Source: Rhodospirillaceae bacterium (GTDB lineage: Bacteria; Pseudomonadota; Alphaproteobacteria; SP197). From it: DNA of 5,656 nucleotides. The notes under the pieces are model-generated. The model was given only the letters and a program-made list of their open reading frames with translations. It ran no database searches and was not told where the DNA came from. The number at the start of each line of letters is the position of its first letter. The first letter of the stretch is position 1. Both the position numbers and the translations under genes were made by a program. The stretch covers positions 1 to 5,656 of the forward strand of contig JABIUG010000528.1 of assembly GCA_018700655.1 (NCBI GenBank), written 5' to 3'. This document shows, piece by piece, positions 1 to 5,420 of the stretch.

Positions 1-1
1 C

Positions 2-25
2 ACCCGGCTGATCGTCGAGGGCTGA
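2..25 (+). CDS. C-terminal tail of an unidentified plus-strand gene (5' end outside window)
   Basis: Reading from base 2 gives seven codons (Thr-Arg-Leu-Ile-Val-Glu-Gly) and then TGA at 23-25. All seven codons end in G or C, as expected for coding sequence in this GC-rich genome. A perfect palindrome begins 2 bp after the stop, and the next gene is convergent, which suits a gene end here. The fragment is far too short to identify a product. A chance open frame at the window edge is the main alternative. Confidence 0.35.
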   Translation, partial: TRLIVEG

Positions 26-27
26 CC

Positions 28-47
28 CGATGCTCCCGGGAGCATCG
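28..47. terminator. Perfect 20-bp palindrome between convergent genes, candidate bidirectional terminator
   Basis: The sequence CGATGCTC-CCGG-GAGCATCG is a perfect inverted repeat and can form an 8-bp stem with a CCGG loop. It lies 2 bp past a plus-strand stop (23-25) and 20 bp past the minus-strand modA stop (68-70). No strong T-run follows on either side: the plus side continues TCACCCTGTCTTAA. It would therefore be a non-canonical terminator or a transcript-end hairpin. A palindromic protein-binding site is the alternative. Confidence 0.5.
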
Positions 48-67
48 TCACCCTGTCTTAACGCGCT

Positions 68-868
68 CTAGGGCGGTGGCAGGAAACCGTTATCTGTAAA
101 CGCCTGGCGACCCATGGGTCCGACGAGGAATTCCAGAAAGGCCCGCGCTTCAGGCCGATCACCTGCCGCGACGACAGCGGCGGGATAAAGGATCGGCTCG
201 TGCAGGTCAGCGGGCACAAGTTCCAGAACCGTAACGCGCTCGCTCACTGAAAGATCGGTCAGATAGACGATCCCGACCGGTGCCTCGCCACGTTCGACGA
301 GCGCAAGAGCGCCACGAACATCGGCTGCCCGGGCCAGGCGAGGCTCCAGTTCGGCCCACAGACCAAGCGCCTCGAGCATCTGGCGTGCATAAAGCCCGGC
401 TGGAACATGGGCAGGGTCACCAACCGCCAGCCGGTCATCGTCCCCCAGTGCAATGAACAGTGTTTCCGCCACGTCCGACCCAGTTTCAGGAGGATTCTCG
501 CTGGAGGTGGCCAGCACCAGCTGGTTGGCGGCGACAAGACGTTGGCTGCCTGACGCCAGCAGGCCACGTTCTTCCAGGTACTGCATCCAGGCAGGGTTGG
601 CGGAAATATGGACGCCCGCCGGCGCGCCATGTTCGATCTGCTTGGCCAGCGATGAGCTCGAGGCAAAGGAGATGACGACCTTGATGCCGGTCTGTGACGT
701 GAACACCTCGGCCGCGGCCGAGACCGCTTCTGTCGTGCTGGCGGCCGCGAAAACCACCAGGGGATCTTCATCCGACAGTGCGATCTGGCCGGAAATGAGC
801 CCGAGAAACGTCACCAGAACGACTCGAACGGCCCTGTGGATCATCCTGGGGATGAAAACCTGCTGCAT
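68..868 (-). CDS. modA: ModA-like molybdate/oxyanion ABC transporter periplasmic binding protein
   Basis: This is a periplasmic solute-binding protein expected to deliver molybdate (or a related oxyanion) to an ABC importer. It has 266 residues from the ATG at 868. A signal peptide is visible: basic residues around 11-15, a hydrophobic stretch of about residues 16-29, and a likely cleavage after Ala-Leu-Ser (about 30-32). The mature part opens with the ModA hallmark LVVFAAAS (37-44). It continues with FASSSSLAKQIEHGAPA (68-84) and ISANPAWMQYLEERG (88-102). The VPAG segment (155-158) and VGIVY (198-202) supply the other family ligand positions, including the Tyr. The length fits the family (about 250-260). 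The start is uncertain: ATG 868 has a weak GGA 8 nt upstream, ATG 844 would give a shorter signal peptide, and GTG 913 lacks a ribosome-binding site. A weak TTGTGA-N18-TAAGAT pair (886-915, minus) might be its promoter and would favour 844. No modB or modC is present, so the anion specificity is inferred from family only. Confidence 0.88.
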   Translation of the reverse strand: MQQVFIPRMIHRAVRVVLVTFLGLISGQIALSDEDPLVVFAAASTTEAVSAAAEVFTSQTGIKVVISFASSSSLAKQIEHGAPAGVHISANPAWMQYLEERGLLASGSQRLVAANQLVLATSSENPPETGSDVAETLFIALGDDDRLAVGDPAHVPAGLYARQMLEALGLWAELEPRLARAADVRGALALVERGEAPVGIVYLTDLSVSERVTVLELVPADLHEPILYPAAVVAAGDRPEARAFLEFLVGPMGRQAFTDNGFLPPP

Positions 869-962
869 TTCAGTGATCCGGCCCAATCTTAACCAATGTT
901 CGATTTCTCTCACAATTTCAATATGTTATGATCACCTGACACGGCATATGCTGGCCACGCGG

Positions 963-990
963 TTGAACCGTGAACGCGGTTCACTAGAAT
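963..990 (+). promoter_or_regulatory. Predicted sigma70-type promoter of the tetR gene
   Basis: The -35 candidate TTGAAC (963-968) and the -10 candidate TAGAAT (985-990) are separated by 16 bp. The -10 matches five of six consensus positions and the -35 matches four of six. Transcription would start near 996-998, leaving an untranslated leader of about 55 nt before the GTG at 1051. The assignment is by eye only. It is strengthened by the inverted repeat that exactly covers the -35 and spacer. Confidence 0.6.
964..983. promoter_or_regulatory. Candidate TetR-family operator (7-6-7 inverted repeat)
   Basis: TGAACCG-TGAACG-CGGTTCA is a perfect inverted repeat with 7-bp arms and a 6-bp centre. 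It starts one base inside the predicted -35 box and ends one base before the predicted -10. A dimeric repressor bound here would block RNA polymerase at the tetR promoter. The site is also 96 bp upstream of the divergent modA start, so it could affect that gene. The arm TGAAC recurs in the centre. No second copy was seen upstream of the PPOX gene (1732-1795). TetR regulators commonly bind palindromes of this size over their own promoters. The pairing with this particular protein is inferred. Confidence 0.6.
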
Positions 991-1037
991 GTGCGCTGGG
1001 ATCGGCAGGCGTCAACTAGCCTGCTTCGGGTTCATTT

Positions 1038-1043
1038 GGGGGA
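1038..1043 (+). promoter_or_regulatory. Ribosome-binding site deciding the GTG start of tetR
   Basis: GGGGGA lies 7 nt before GTG 1051. It selects that codon over the ATG at 991, which overlaps the end of the -10 box and so could not lie within the transcript. Confidence 0.6.
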
Positions 1044-1050
1044 CCACGCC

Positions 1051-1731
1051 GTGTCACGCGCCGCTCTATCGGCCGAACGTATTGTGACGACTGCAGAAGC
1101 GTTGATCCGTGACAGCGGATCGACCGACTGGACCGTCCGCAAACTCTGCCGCCAGCTGGAATGTGCTCCCGGGGCGATCTACCGCTGTTTTCCCGGCGGG
1201 GTCGATGCGATCGGCGCGGAAATCCGCAGCCGCCATCTCGTCGAACTGGCCGAACTGCTGCTCGTCGCCGAGCAGGACATACAAGCAGAAGGGCTCGCCA
1301 GCCTGGCCCCGGCCTCGATTGCCGCCAGCCTTTCCAGACGTTGCCGCACCTATCTTGCCTTTGCCGGTGTGCAAGGTGAAGTCTACCGCTCCTTTTATGC
1401 CTTCAAGGCGAGCCAGCGCGGCGACCATGCCTATGCCATCGCGGCTGACGCCATGGTCGACCGGCCCGCCGAGTTGATCCGCGCCGCCGCCCTTAACCGG
1501 GAGCTCAACCGCCCGAGTATCGGCACCTTCGATTCCGAACGTCTGGCCCTGATGATCTGGTCGCGCCTCCATGGCCATGCCGATCTGGTGCTTTCCGGGC
1601 TTGCCGACAGCCGGATCGAGGAACTGGAAGATCGCCTGCTGATCGATGTCCTGGGCATCGTCGGGTTCCGCGTCGCTGAATACCCGGCCGGTCTCGAAGC
1701 TGCCGCCCGCGCCGGCCGCCAGGGCACCTGA
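1051..1731 (+). CDS. TetR/AcrR-family transcriptional repressor
   Basis: This is a 226-residue one-component DNA-binding regulator. The N-terminal helix-turn-helix domain spans roughly residues 5-55: AERIVTTAEALI (8-19) forms helix 1. The recognition region TVRKLCRQLECAPGAIYRCFP (28-48) has the TetR pattern of a small residue, Ala/Cys-x-x-Leu, then PGAIYRxFP. The C-terminal part is a helical ligand/dimer domain. It contains IWSRLHGHADLVLSG (169-183), resembling the W-x-x-x-HG motif of TetR C-terminal (WHG-type) domains. The GTG start is chosen because of the GGGGGA Shine-Dalgarno and because upstream in-frame residues lie in the promoter region. The gene is divergent from modA and co-directional with the PPOX gene 64 bp downstream, so those are its most likely targets along with itself. 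The effector is unknown. Confidence 0.88.
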   Translation: MSRAALSAERIVTTAEALIRDSGSTDWTVRKLCRQLECAPGAIYRCFPGGVDAIGAEIRSRHLVELAELLLVAEQDIQAEGLASLAPASIAASLSRRCRTYLAFAGVQGEVYRSFYAFKASQRGDHAYAIAADAMVDRPAELIRAAALNRELNRPSIGTFDSERLALMIWSRLHGHADLVLSGLADSRIEELEDRLLIDVLGIVGFRVAEYPAGLEAAARAGRQGT

Positions 1732-1783
1732 TACAAAACCTTCGTTTCATCAGATAGCCTCGTGTAAACCGTGTCCATCAAAC

Positions 1784-1788
1784 GGGAG
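1784..1788 (+). promoter_or_regulatory. Ribosome-binding site deciding the GTG start of the PPOX gene
   Basis: GGGAG lies 7 nt before GTG 1796. The open frame extends upstream to 1646, but that part overlaps the end of tetR and has no family similarity, so the downstream GTG is preferred. Confidence 0.6.
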
Positions 1789-1795
1789 CGGTGCC

Positions 1796-2422
1796 GTGAC
1801 ACGATCCAACGATCATCTGATTACCTCGCTCGAGGCGCTCGAAGCGCACTATGGCGCAGCCGTCCCGCTTTCGCTGACCAAGGAACTCGATCACATCTCC
1901 GACCACTACCGGGCATTCATCGAGGCCGCGCCCTTTGTCGCGATTGCGAGCTCGGGACAGGGTGGCCTGGACTGTTCGCCGCGCGGCGACCCCGCAGGCT
2001 TCGTGCGGGTCACCAGTCCCAGGACCATCATGCTGCCCGACCAGCGTGGCAACAACCGGCTCGACACCCTCAAGAACATCGTTGGGGACCCCCGCGTCGC
2101 CTTGCTCTTCCTCATTCCAGGCGTCGGCGAGACCATGCGGATCAACGGCCAGGCGGTCATCTCGACCGACCCCGGGCTTTGCGCGGGTTTCATCATGCAG
2201 GGCAAGACACCCGCCAGCGTGATCGTGGTGACGGTCGATAGCGTTTACTTCCAGTGTCAGAAGGCTCTTGCCCGCTCGCGCCTGTGGGATCCCGATGCCC
2301 GGGTCGACCGTGCCACGCTGCCCACAGCCGGAGAGATGGCCGAAGCACTTTCCGCCGAACCGTTCGACGGCGCGGCCTATGACGCCGCATACCCCGAGCG
2401 CATGAAAACGACGATTTACTAG
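1796..2422 (+). CDS. FMN-dependent PPOX-type flavoprotein (pyridoxamine 5'-phosphate oxidase family)
   Basis: This is a 208-residue cytoplasmic split-barrel flavoprotein. The core motif block is recognisable: SSGQGGLDCSPRGDPAGFV (52-70), then TIMLPDQRGNNRLDTLKNI (77-95). DPRVALLFLIPGVGETMRINGQA (98-120) follows. This arrangement (SPRGDxxGFV, PDxxGNNRxDxLxNI, LLFLIPGxxETxRxNG) resembles the DR2398/MSMEG_1061-type PPOX subfamily as I recall it, not the true PdxH. The substrate is unknown, though relatives bind FMN (or F420) and reduce or oxidise small molecules. The C-terminus VYFQCQKALARSRLW (150-164) is also family-like. The GTG start has GGGAG 7 nt upstream. The gene lies 64 bp after tetR in the same direction. 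It may be co-transcribed and repressor-controlled, since no separate strong promoter is evident in 1732-1795. Its TAG stop forms part of the following hairpin. Confidence 0.85.
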   Translation: MTRSNDHLITSLEALEAHYGAAVPLSLTKELDHISDHYRAFIEAAPFVAIASSGQGGLDCSPRGDPAGFVRVTSPRTIMLPDQRGNNRLDTLKNIVGDPRVALLFLIPGVGETMRINGQAVISTDPGLCAGFIMQGKTPASVIVVTVDSVYFQCQKALARSRLWDPDARVDRATLPTAGEMAEALSAEPFDGAAYDAAYPERMKTTIY

Positions 2423-2471
2423 AGCCCGATCAACTCAGGTCGCTTCGACCTGAACTGTGGATCGGGCTCTA
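2420..2471. repeat. Two-tier palindromic element, likely bidirectional transcription end
   Basis: The outer arms TAGAGCCCGATC (2420-2431) and GATCGGGCTCTA (2460-2471) are perfectly complementary over 12 bp. Inside them TCAGGTCG (2435-2442) pairs with CGACCTGA (2446-2453) around a CTT loop. Unpaired AAC and ACTGTG form an internal loop. The element fills the gap between the convergent PPOX and flavoprotein genes, and the PPOX stop codon TAG lies in its left arm. No T-run follows on either strand, so it is not a textbook intrinsic terminator. Its form resembles the interspersed palindromic repeats (REP-like) common in alphaproteobacterial intergenic regions. Copy number cannot be judged from this window. 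Confidence 0.7.
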
Positions 2472-2491
2472 TACCTTTGAAGCAGAGCCCG
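2463..2491. repeat. Overlapping alternative hairpin sharing one arm with the 2420-2471 element
   Basis: CGGGCTCT (2463-2470) is the right arm of the larger palindrome. It can instead pair perfectly with AGAGCCCG (2484-2491) across a 13-nt spacer. The two structures are mutually exclusive. The second arm lies 2 bp from the minus-strand stop (2494-2496), so transcripts from the flavoprotein gene meet this hairpin first. It may be a truncated second copy of the same repeat arm. Confidence 0.4.
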
Positions 2492-2493
2492 CC

Positions 2494-4449
2494 CTAAACC
2501 GAGTTGCCCGCTTCAAGGCCTTCAAGCACAGCTTCCTCTACCGTGCGCGCGGCAGCGGCGTCGCCGATCCAGCGGATCTTGCCTGACCAGCCGTCGAGTC
2601 CGTCGGCCAGGCCGTCGACCGGTTCGTGGCCCAGGGCCGTCACCAGCGTCTCGACGTCCTCGCATATGATCGGGCTGCCTGCCGTGGTGTGCTGCAGATA
2701 GACGCTATCGCCATCGACCCCGTAGAGACGCGCGAGCGGAATGACCTCGACGCCGAGATCGTGGAGCGCGCCCAGCCAGCGGTCGCGGACATATTGCTGG
2801 ATCGTCTGGCCCGGCATGTTGCCGTTGACCGCCAGGCGCACATGGCTTCCGGCTCGCGCCAGCTTCTCGGCCAGGCCCATGCCGATCCAGTCGCAGCGCC
2901 AGTCGGCGATCACCACGCGGGCGCCGACATTGGCCTCGTCGCGAATGACGGACCAGGCATCGACCACATGGGCGTCCTCCTCGCCTTCGATCGGCGGGCG
3001 GAACGGCTTCGCGCCCGTGGCGACCAACACCACATCCGGCGCTTCAGCCTCGACCAGCGCACGATCGACCGGCGTGTTGAGCCGGACCGTGACACCGGTC
3101 AATTCCATCTCGCGTGCCAGGTTGGTCGCAATGCCGCCGAACTCGGCGCGGCCGGGCAAGAGTTGGGCCAGCAGGACCTGACCGCCGAGCTGGGGGCCGG
3201 CTTCGCACAGGGTTACGCGGTGGCCGCGTTCAGCCGCCACTGCTGCGGCCTTCATCCCGGCGGGACCACCGCCCGCCACAAGCACGTGGCGGACTTCGCC
3301 AACAGGCGCACGACTGCCGTAGCGCACCTCGCGCCCGCTCTCGGGATGCTGCACGCAGGAGACGCCATAACCGACCAGGATGCGGCCGATGCAGGACTGG
3401 TTGCAGCCGACACAGGCGCGAATGTCGTCGATGCGGCCTTCGCGCGCCTTGTTGGCCATCTCCGGGTCGGCGATCATCGCGCGGGTCATGCCGATCATGT
3501 CGGCGCTGCTGCCTCTCAGGATCTGTTCGGCGACCTGGGGCTGGTTGATGCGCCCGGCAACAAAGACCGGTTTGCCGGTCTTTTCCTTCACCGCGGCGGC
3601 AAAGGGCGCGACATAACCGGGCTCCATGTTCATCGGCGGGACGATATGGACGGAGCCGCCCAACGTGGCTGACGAACCCGCGATGACGTTAAAATAATCC
3701 CATGGCCCGTCGACAAGTCCGTCCAGAATTTCGAAGGCTTCGTCGGGCTGCAGGCCTTCGGGTCCCATTTCATCTCCGGAGATACGGAAACCCAGGATGG
3801 CGTCGTCGTCGAGCGCACCACGTACCGCCTCGCCGATTTCGCGCAGAAACCGCAGGCGGTTCTCCAGGCTGCCGCCATAGGCATCCCCGCGCCGGTTGAC
3901 CCGGGGGCTCAGGAACTGTGCCGGCAGATAACCCTGGCTCGCGATGACCTCGATCCCGTCATAGCCCGCCTTGCGCATGCGCGCGCCGCCCGCACCATAG
4001 GCTTCGACCACCTCCTGAATGAGGTCGATGGGCATCTCCCGCGGCATGACATGGAAGCGTTCGTTGGGTGTGGCGGACGCCGAATAGGCCACGGGCCCGA
4101 TCCCGTCGGGCGCATGCAACACTTCGCGGCCGGGATGGAACAACTGGCCGAACACCTTGCAGCCATGCTTGTGGACCGCGTCTGTCAGCTTTGCCAGGCC
4201 CGGCAGGCTCTTGTCGTTCTTCACCTGCAACAGGCCATCGTCATAGACCGCCGAGTCGTGGACCAGCGTCGCCTCGGTCACGATCAGACCCGCACCGCCC
4301 CTGGCGCGGGCCTCGTGATAGGCGATCAGATCAGCGCCTGCCGTTCCGCCCTCGGCCAGCATGGTGCCGTGGCCGGTCGAGAAGATGCGGTTCTTGATCT
4401 CCAGCCCGCGCAAAGTGAAGGGGCTGAAAAGATGCGGAAAGCTGGTCAT
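2494..4449 (-). CDS. OYE/FadH/trimethylamine dehydrogenase-like FMN, [4Fe-4S], FAD oxidoreductase
   Basis: This is a 651-residue multi-cofactor cytoplasmic flavoprotein. Residues about 4-340 form an Old Yellow Enzyme TIM barrel: PHLFSPFTLRGLEIKNR (5-21), HPGRE (105-109), SQGYLPAQFLSPRVNRR (171-187), YGGSLENR (191-198) and the FMN-phosphate segment ADMIGMTRAMIADPE (316-330). Tyr174 aligns with the catalytic Tyr of E. coli 2,4-dienoyl-CoA reductase. Four cysteines (346, 349, 353, 365; CxxCxxxC-x11-C) match the [4Fe-4S] spacing of FadH. VLVAGGGPAGMKAA (389-402) is the dinucleotide-binding loop, and WIGDA (627-631) is near the C-terminal FAD contact. The inserted second Rossmann segment, ADWRCDWIGMGLAEKL (515-530), lacks GxGxxG and is reminiscent of TMADH-type enzymes. 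The TMADH covalent-FMN Cys is replaced by Gly28. The ATG at 4449 is preferred because AGAGGA lies just upstream; ATG 4476 (nine residues longer) is possible. It is the last visible gene of an operon, 30 bp after the PhyH stop. The substrate is unknown: enoyl compounds or N-methylated amines/betaines are family possibilities. Confidence 0.88.
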   Translation of the reverse strand: MTSFPHLFSPFTLRGLEIKNRIFSTGHGTMLAEGGTAGADLIAYHEARARGGAGLIVTEATLVHDSAVYDDGLLQVKNDKSLPGLAKLTDAVHKHGCKVFGQLFHPGREVLHAPDGIGPVAYSASATPNERFHVMPREMPIDLIQEVVEAYGAGGARMRKAGYDGIEVIASQGYLPAQFLSPRVNRRGDAYGGSLENRLRFLREIGEAVRGALDDDAILGFRISGDEMGPEGLQPDEAFEILDGLVDGPWDYFNVIAGSSATLGGSVHIVPPMNMEPGYVAPFAAAVKEKTGKPVFVAGRINQPQVAEQILRGSSADMIGMTRAMIADPEMANKAREGRIDDIRACVGCNQSCIGRILVGYGVSCVQHPESGREVRYGSRAPVGEVRHVLVAGGGPAGMKAAAVAAERGHRVTLCEAGPQLGGQVLLAQLLPGRAEFGGIATNLAREMELTGVTVRLNTPVDRALVEAEAPDVVLVATGAKPFRPPIEGEEDAHVVDAWSVIRDEANVGARVVIADWRCDWIGMGLAEKLARAGSHVRLAVNGNMPGQTIQQYVRDRWLGALHDLGVEVIPLARLYGVDGDSVYLQHTTAGSPIICEDVETLVTALGHEPVDGLADGLDGWSGKIRWIGDAAAARTVEEAVLEGLEAGNSV

Positions 4450-4452
4450 GGT

Positions 4453-4458
4453 TCCTCT
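4453..4458 (-). promoter_or_regulatory. Ribosome-binding site favouring the internal ATG of the flavoprotein gene
   Basis: On the minus strand AGAGGA lies 3-4 nt before ATG 4449. The longer alternative start at 4476 has only a weak upstream sequence. The spacing is slightly short but the match is the best locally. The family-like N-terminus (SFPHLFSPF) begins straight after this ATG. Confidence 0.5.
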
Positions 4459-4479
4459 TTGTTGAGGGTGGTTCATCTG

Positions 4480-5420
4480 TCAGTCTGGGGGTGCACCGGT
4501 CAGGCTGGCCACGCTTTCACCCTCACGCTCGGGCGCGGGCACAGGCGTGACATTGCCCAGCTGGAGCATTTCCATGGTGTTGTAGCGTGCGTCGATTACA
4601 GGATTCGAGCGTTGCTTGGGGTCGTCGGATCCCGGCTCGAAAATCCGGTGCGGGTTGTCGCCATCATAAAACCCAAGATAAGGCCCGCCAAAGTCGTATC
4701 CGATCAGGCGTTGCAGCCGTTCGGGATATTCCCGGGCAATCTCGGGCGGATTGGCGAGGTACTGGTTTTCTTCCTGGCGCAGCCAGCTCCAGCAATATTG
4801 CAGGGCCATCCCGGTCCGGGTCACGTCAGAACTGTTTTCACCGCCACCGTGAATCGTGCCGCCGGTATAGATCAGGACCGAGCCGGCAGGCATCGCCGCC
4901 CGGGCGATCTCGTCGTGATAGGGCTGGCGGTGGTGCTCCCGGATGTGGCTGCCCAGCACGATCTGCGTGCCTCCGTTCTCTGACGTGAAGTCCGACAACG
5001 CCCACATCGCCGGCATGATCATCGGCGGGCAGGGATGTTTCACCGGATAGAGCAGGCCATCGCGATGGAGGTTCTGTGCCGCAGCGCCCGGCGCCAGATG
5101 CATGACGCCGGAAAAGTTGAGCTGGTAGTTCGTCGAAAAGGGCAACAGCGTCAGATCACAAAGCGCCAGCACCACGGGATGAATGACCAGCTCACGCGCG
5201 GCTGTGGATTTGGCCAGCATGCAGTTGACGTTTTTGGTGTGAAACCCGGCGAATTCGTTGTGTCCGAAGGGTGCTGCCTCGATATGGGCGCCAGTTCCTC
5301 ACGCGCCTGCGCGGCCAGTTCGACCGCGAGCTCTTCAATGATGACGCAAACGTTCTCCATCAGAGAGGCATGCATCGCTTCCGGCGACAAATCTGGTGCG
5401 ATGGTGTTGAGCGTGCTCAT
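4480..5420 (-). pseudogene. Phytanoyl-CoA dioxygenase (PhyH)-family protein, frameshifted
   Basis: This is an Fe(II)/2-oxoglutarate-dependent oxygenase gene broken by an apparent one-base deletion. The 5' part starts at ATG 5420, with GAAGGA 8 nt upstream, and reads 45 residues to EELAP (codon at 5286-5288). After that the frame yields unrelated sequence. The -1 frame then continues HIEAAPFGHNEFAGFHTK and runs to the stop at 4480-4482. One extra C in the CCC run (GGG at 5286-5288 on plus) restores a 313-residue protein of normal family length. The 3' part alone is open from ATG 5220 (246 residues), but that ATG has no ribosome-binding site and would lack the N-terminal domain. In the restored numbering the metal triad is His119-x-Asp121 (LHRDG) and His191 (IHGGG), with Arg202 (RTGMALQY) for 2-oxoglutarate. 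The catalytic residues are intact, so a recent mutation or a sequencing error are both possible. The start overlaps the upstream paralogue's stop (ATGA). Substrate unknown. Confidence 0.82.

Noticed and set aside
453..1019. Plus-strand open frame antisense to modA running into the tetR promoter
   Set aside because: It is a shadow of the ModA coding region, and it ends inside the promoter/leader region with no sign of its own start signal.
991..1050. Upstream extension of TetR from the ATG at 991
   Set aside because: That ATG overlaps the -10 box and precedes the predicted transcript start. GTG 1051 has a good Shine-Dalgarno and begins where family similarity begins.
1732..1795. A separate promoter or second operator copy for the PPOX gene
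   Set aside because: No -35/-10 pair of reasonable quality and no TGAACCG-like arm could be found, so readthrough from tetR is the simpler reading.
2626..3672. Long plus-strand open frame (348 codons) antisense to the flavoprotein gene
   Set aside because: It lies wholly opposite a strongly supported OYE/FadH-like gene, has no recognisable domain, and is the kind of antisense frame expected in GC-rich coding DNA.
4051..4983. Plus-strand open frame (310 codons) crossing the flavoprotein and PhyH genes
   Set aside because: It overlaps two well-supported minus-strand genes and their junction, and its translation shows no family motif.
5283..5290. Programmed -1 ribosomal frameshift in the PhyH gene
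   Set aside because: The local sequence does not offer a slippery heptamer that preserves tRNA pairing, and I saw no obvious stimulatory hairpin. Deletion or sequencing error is simpler.
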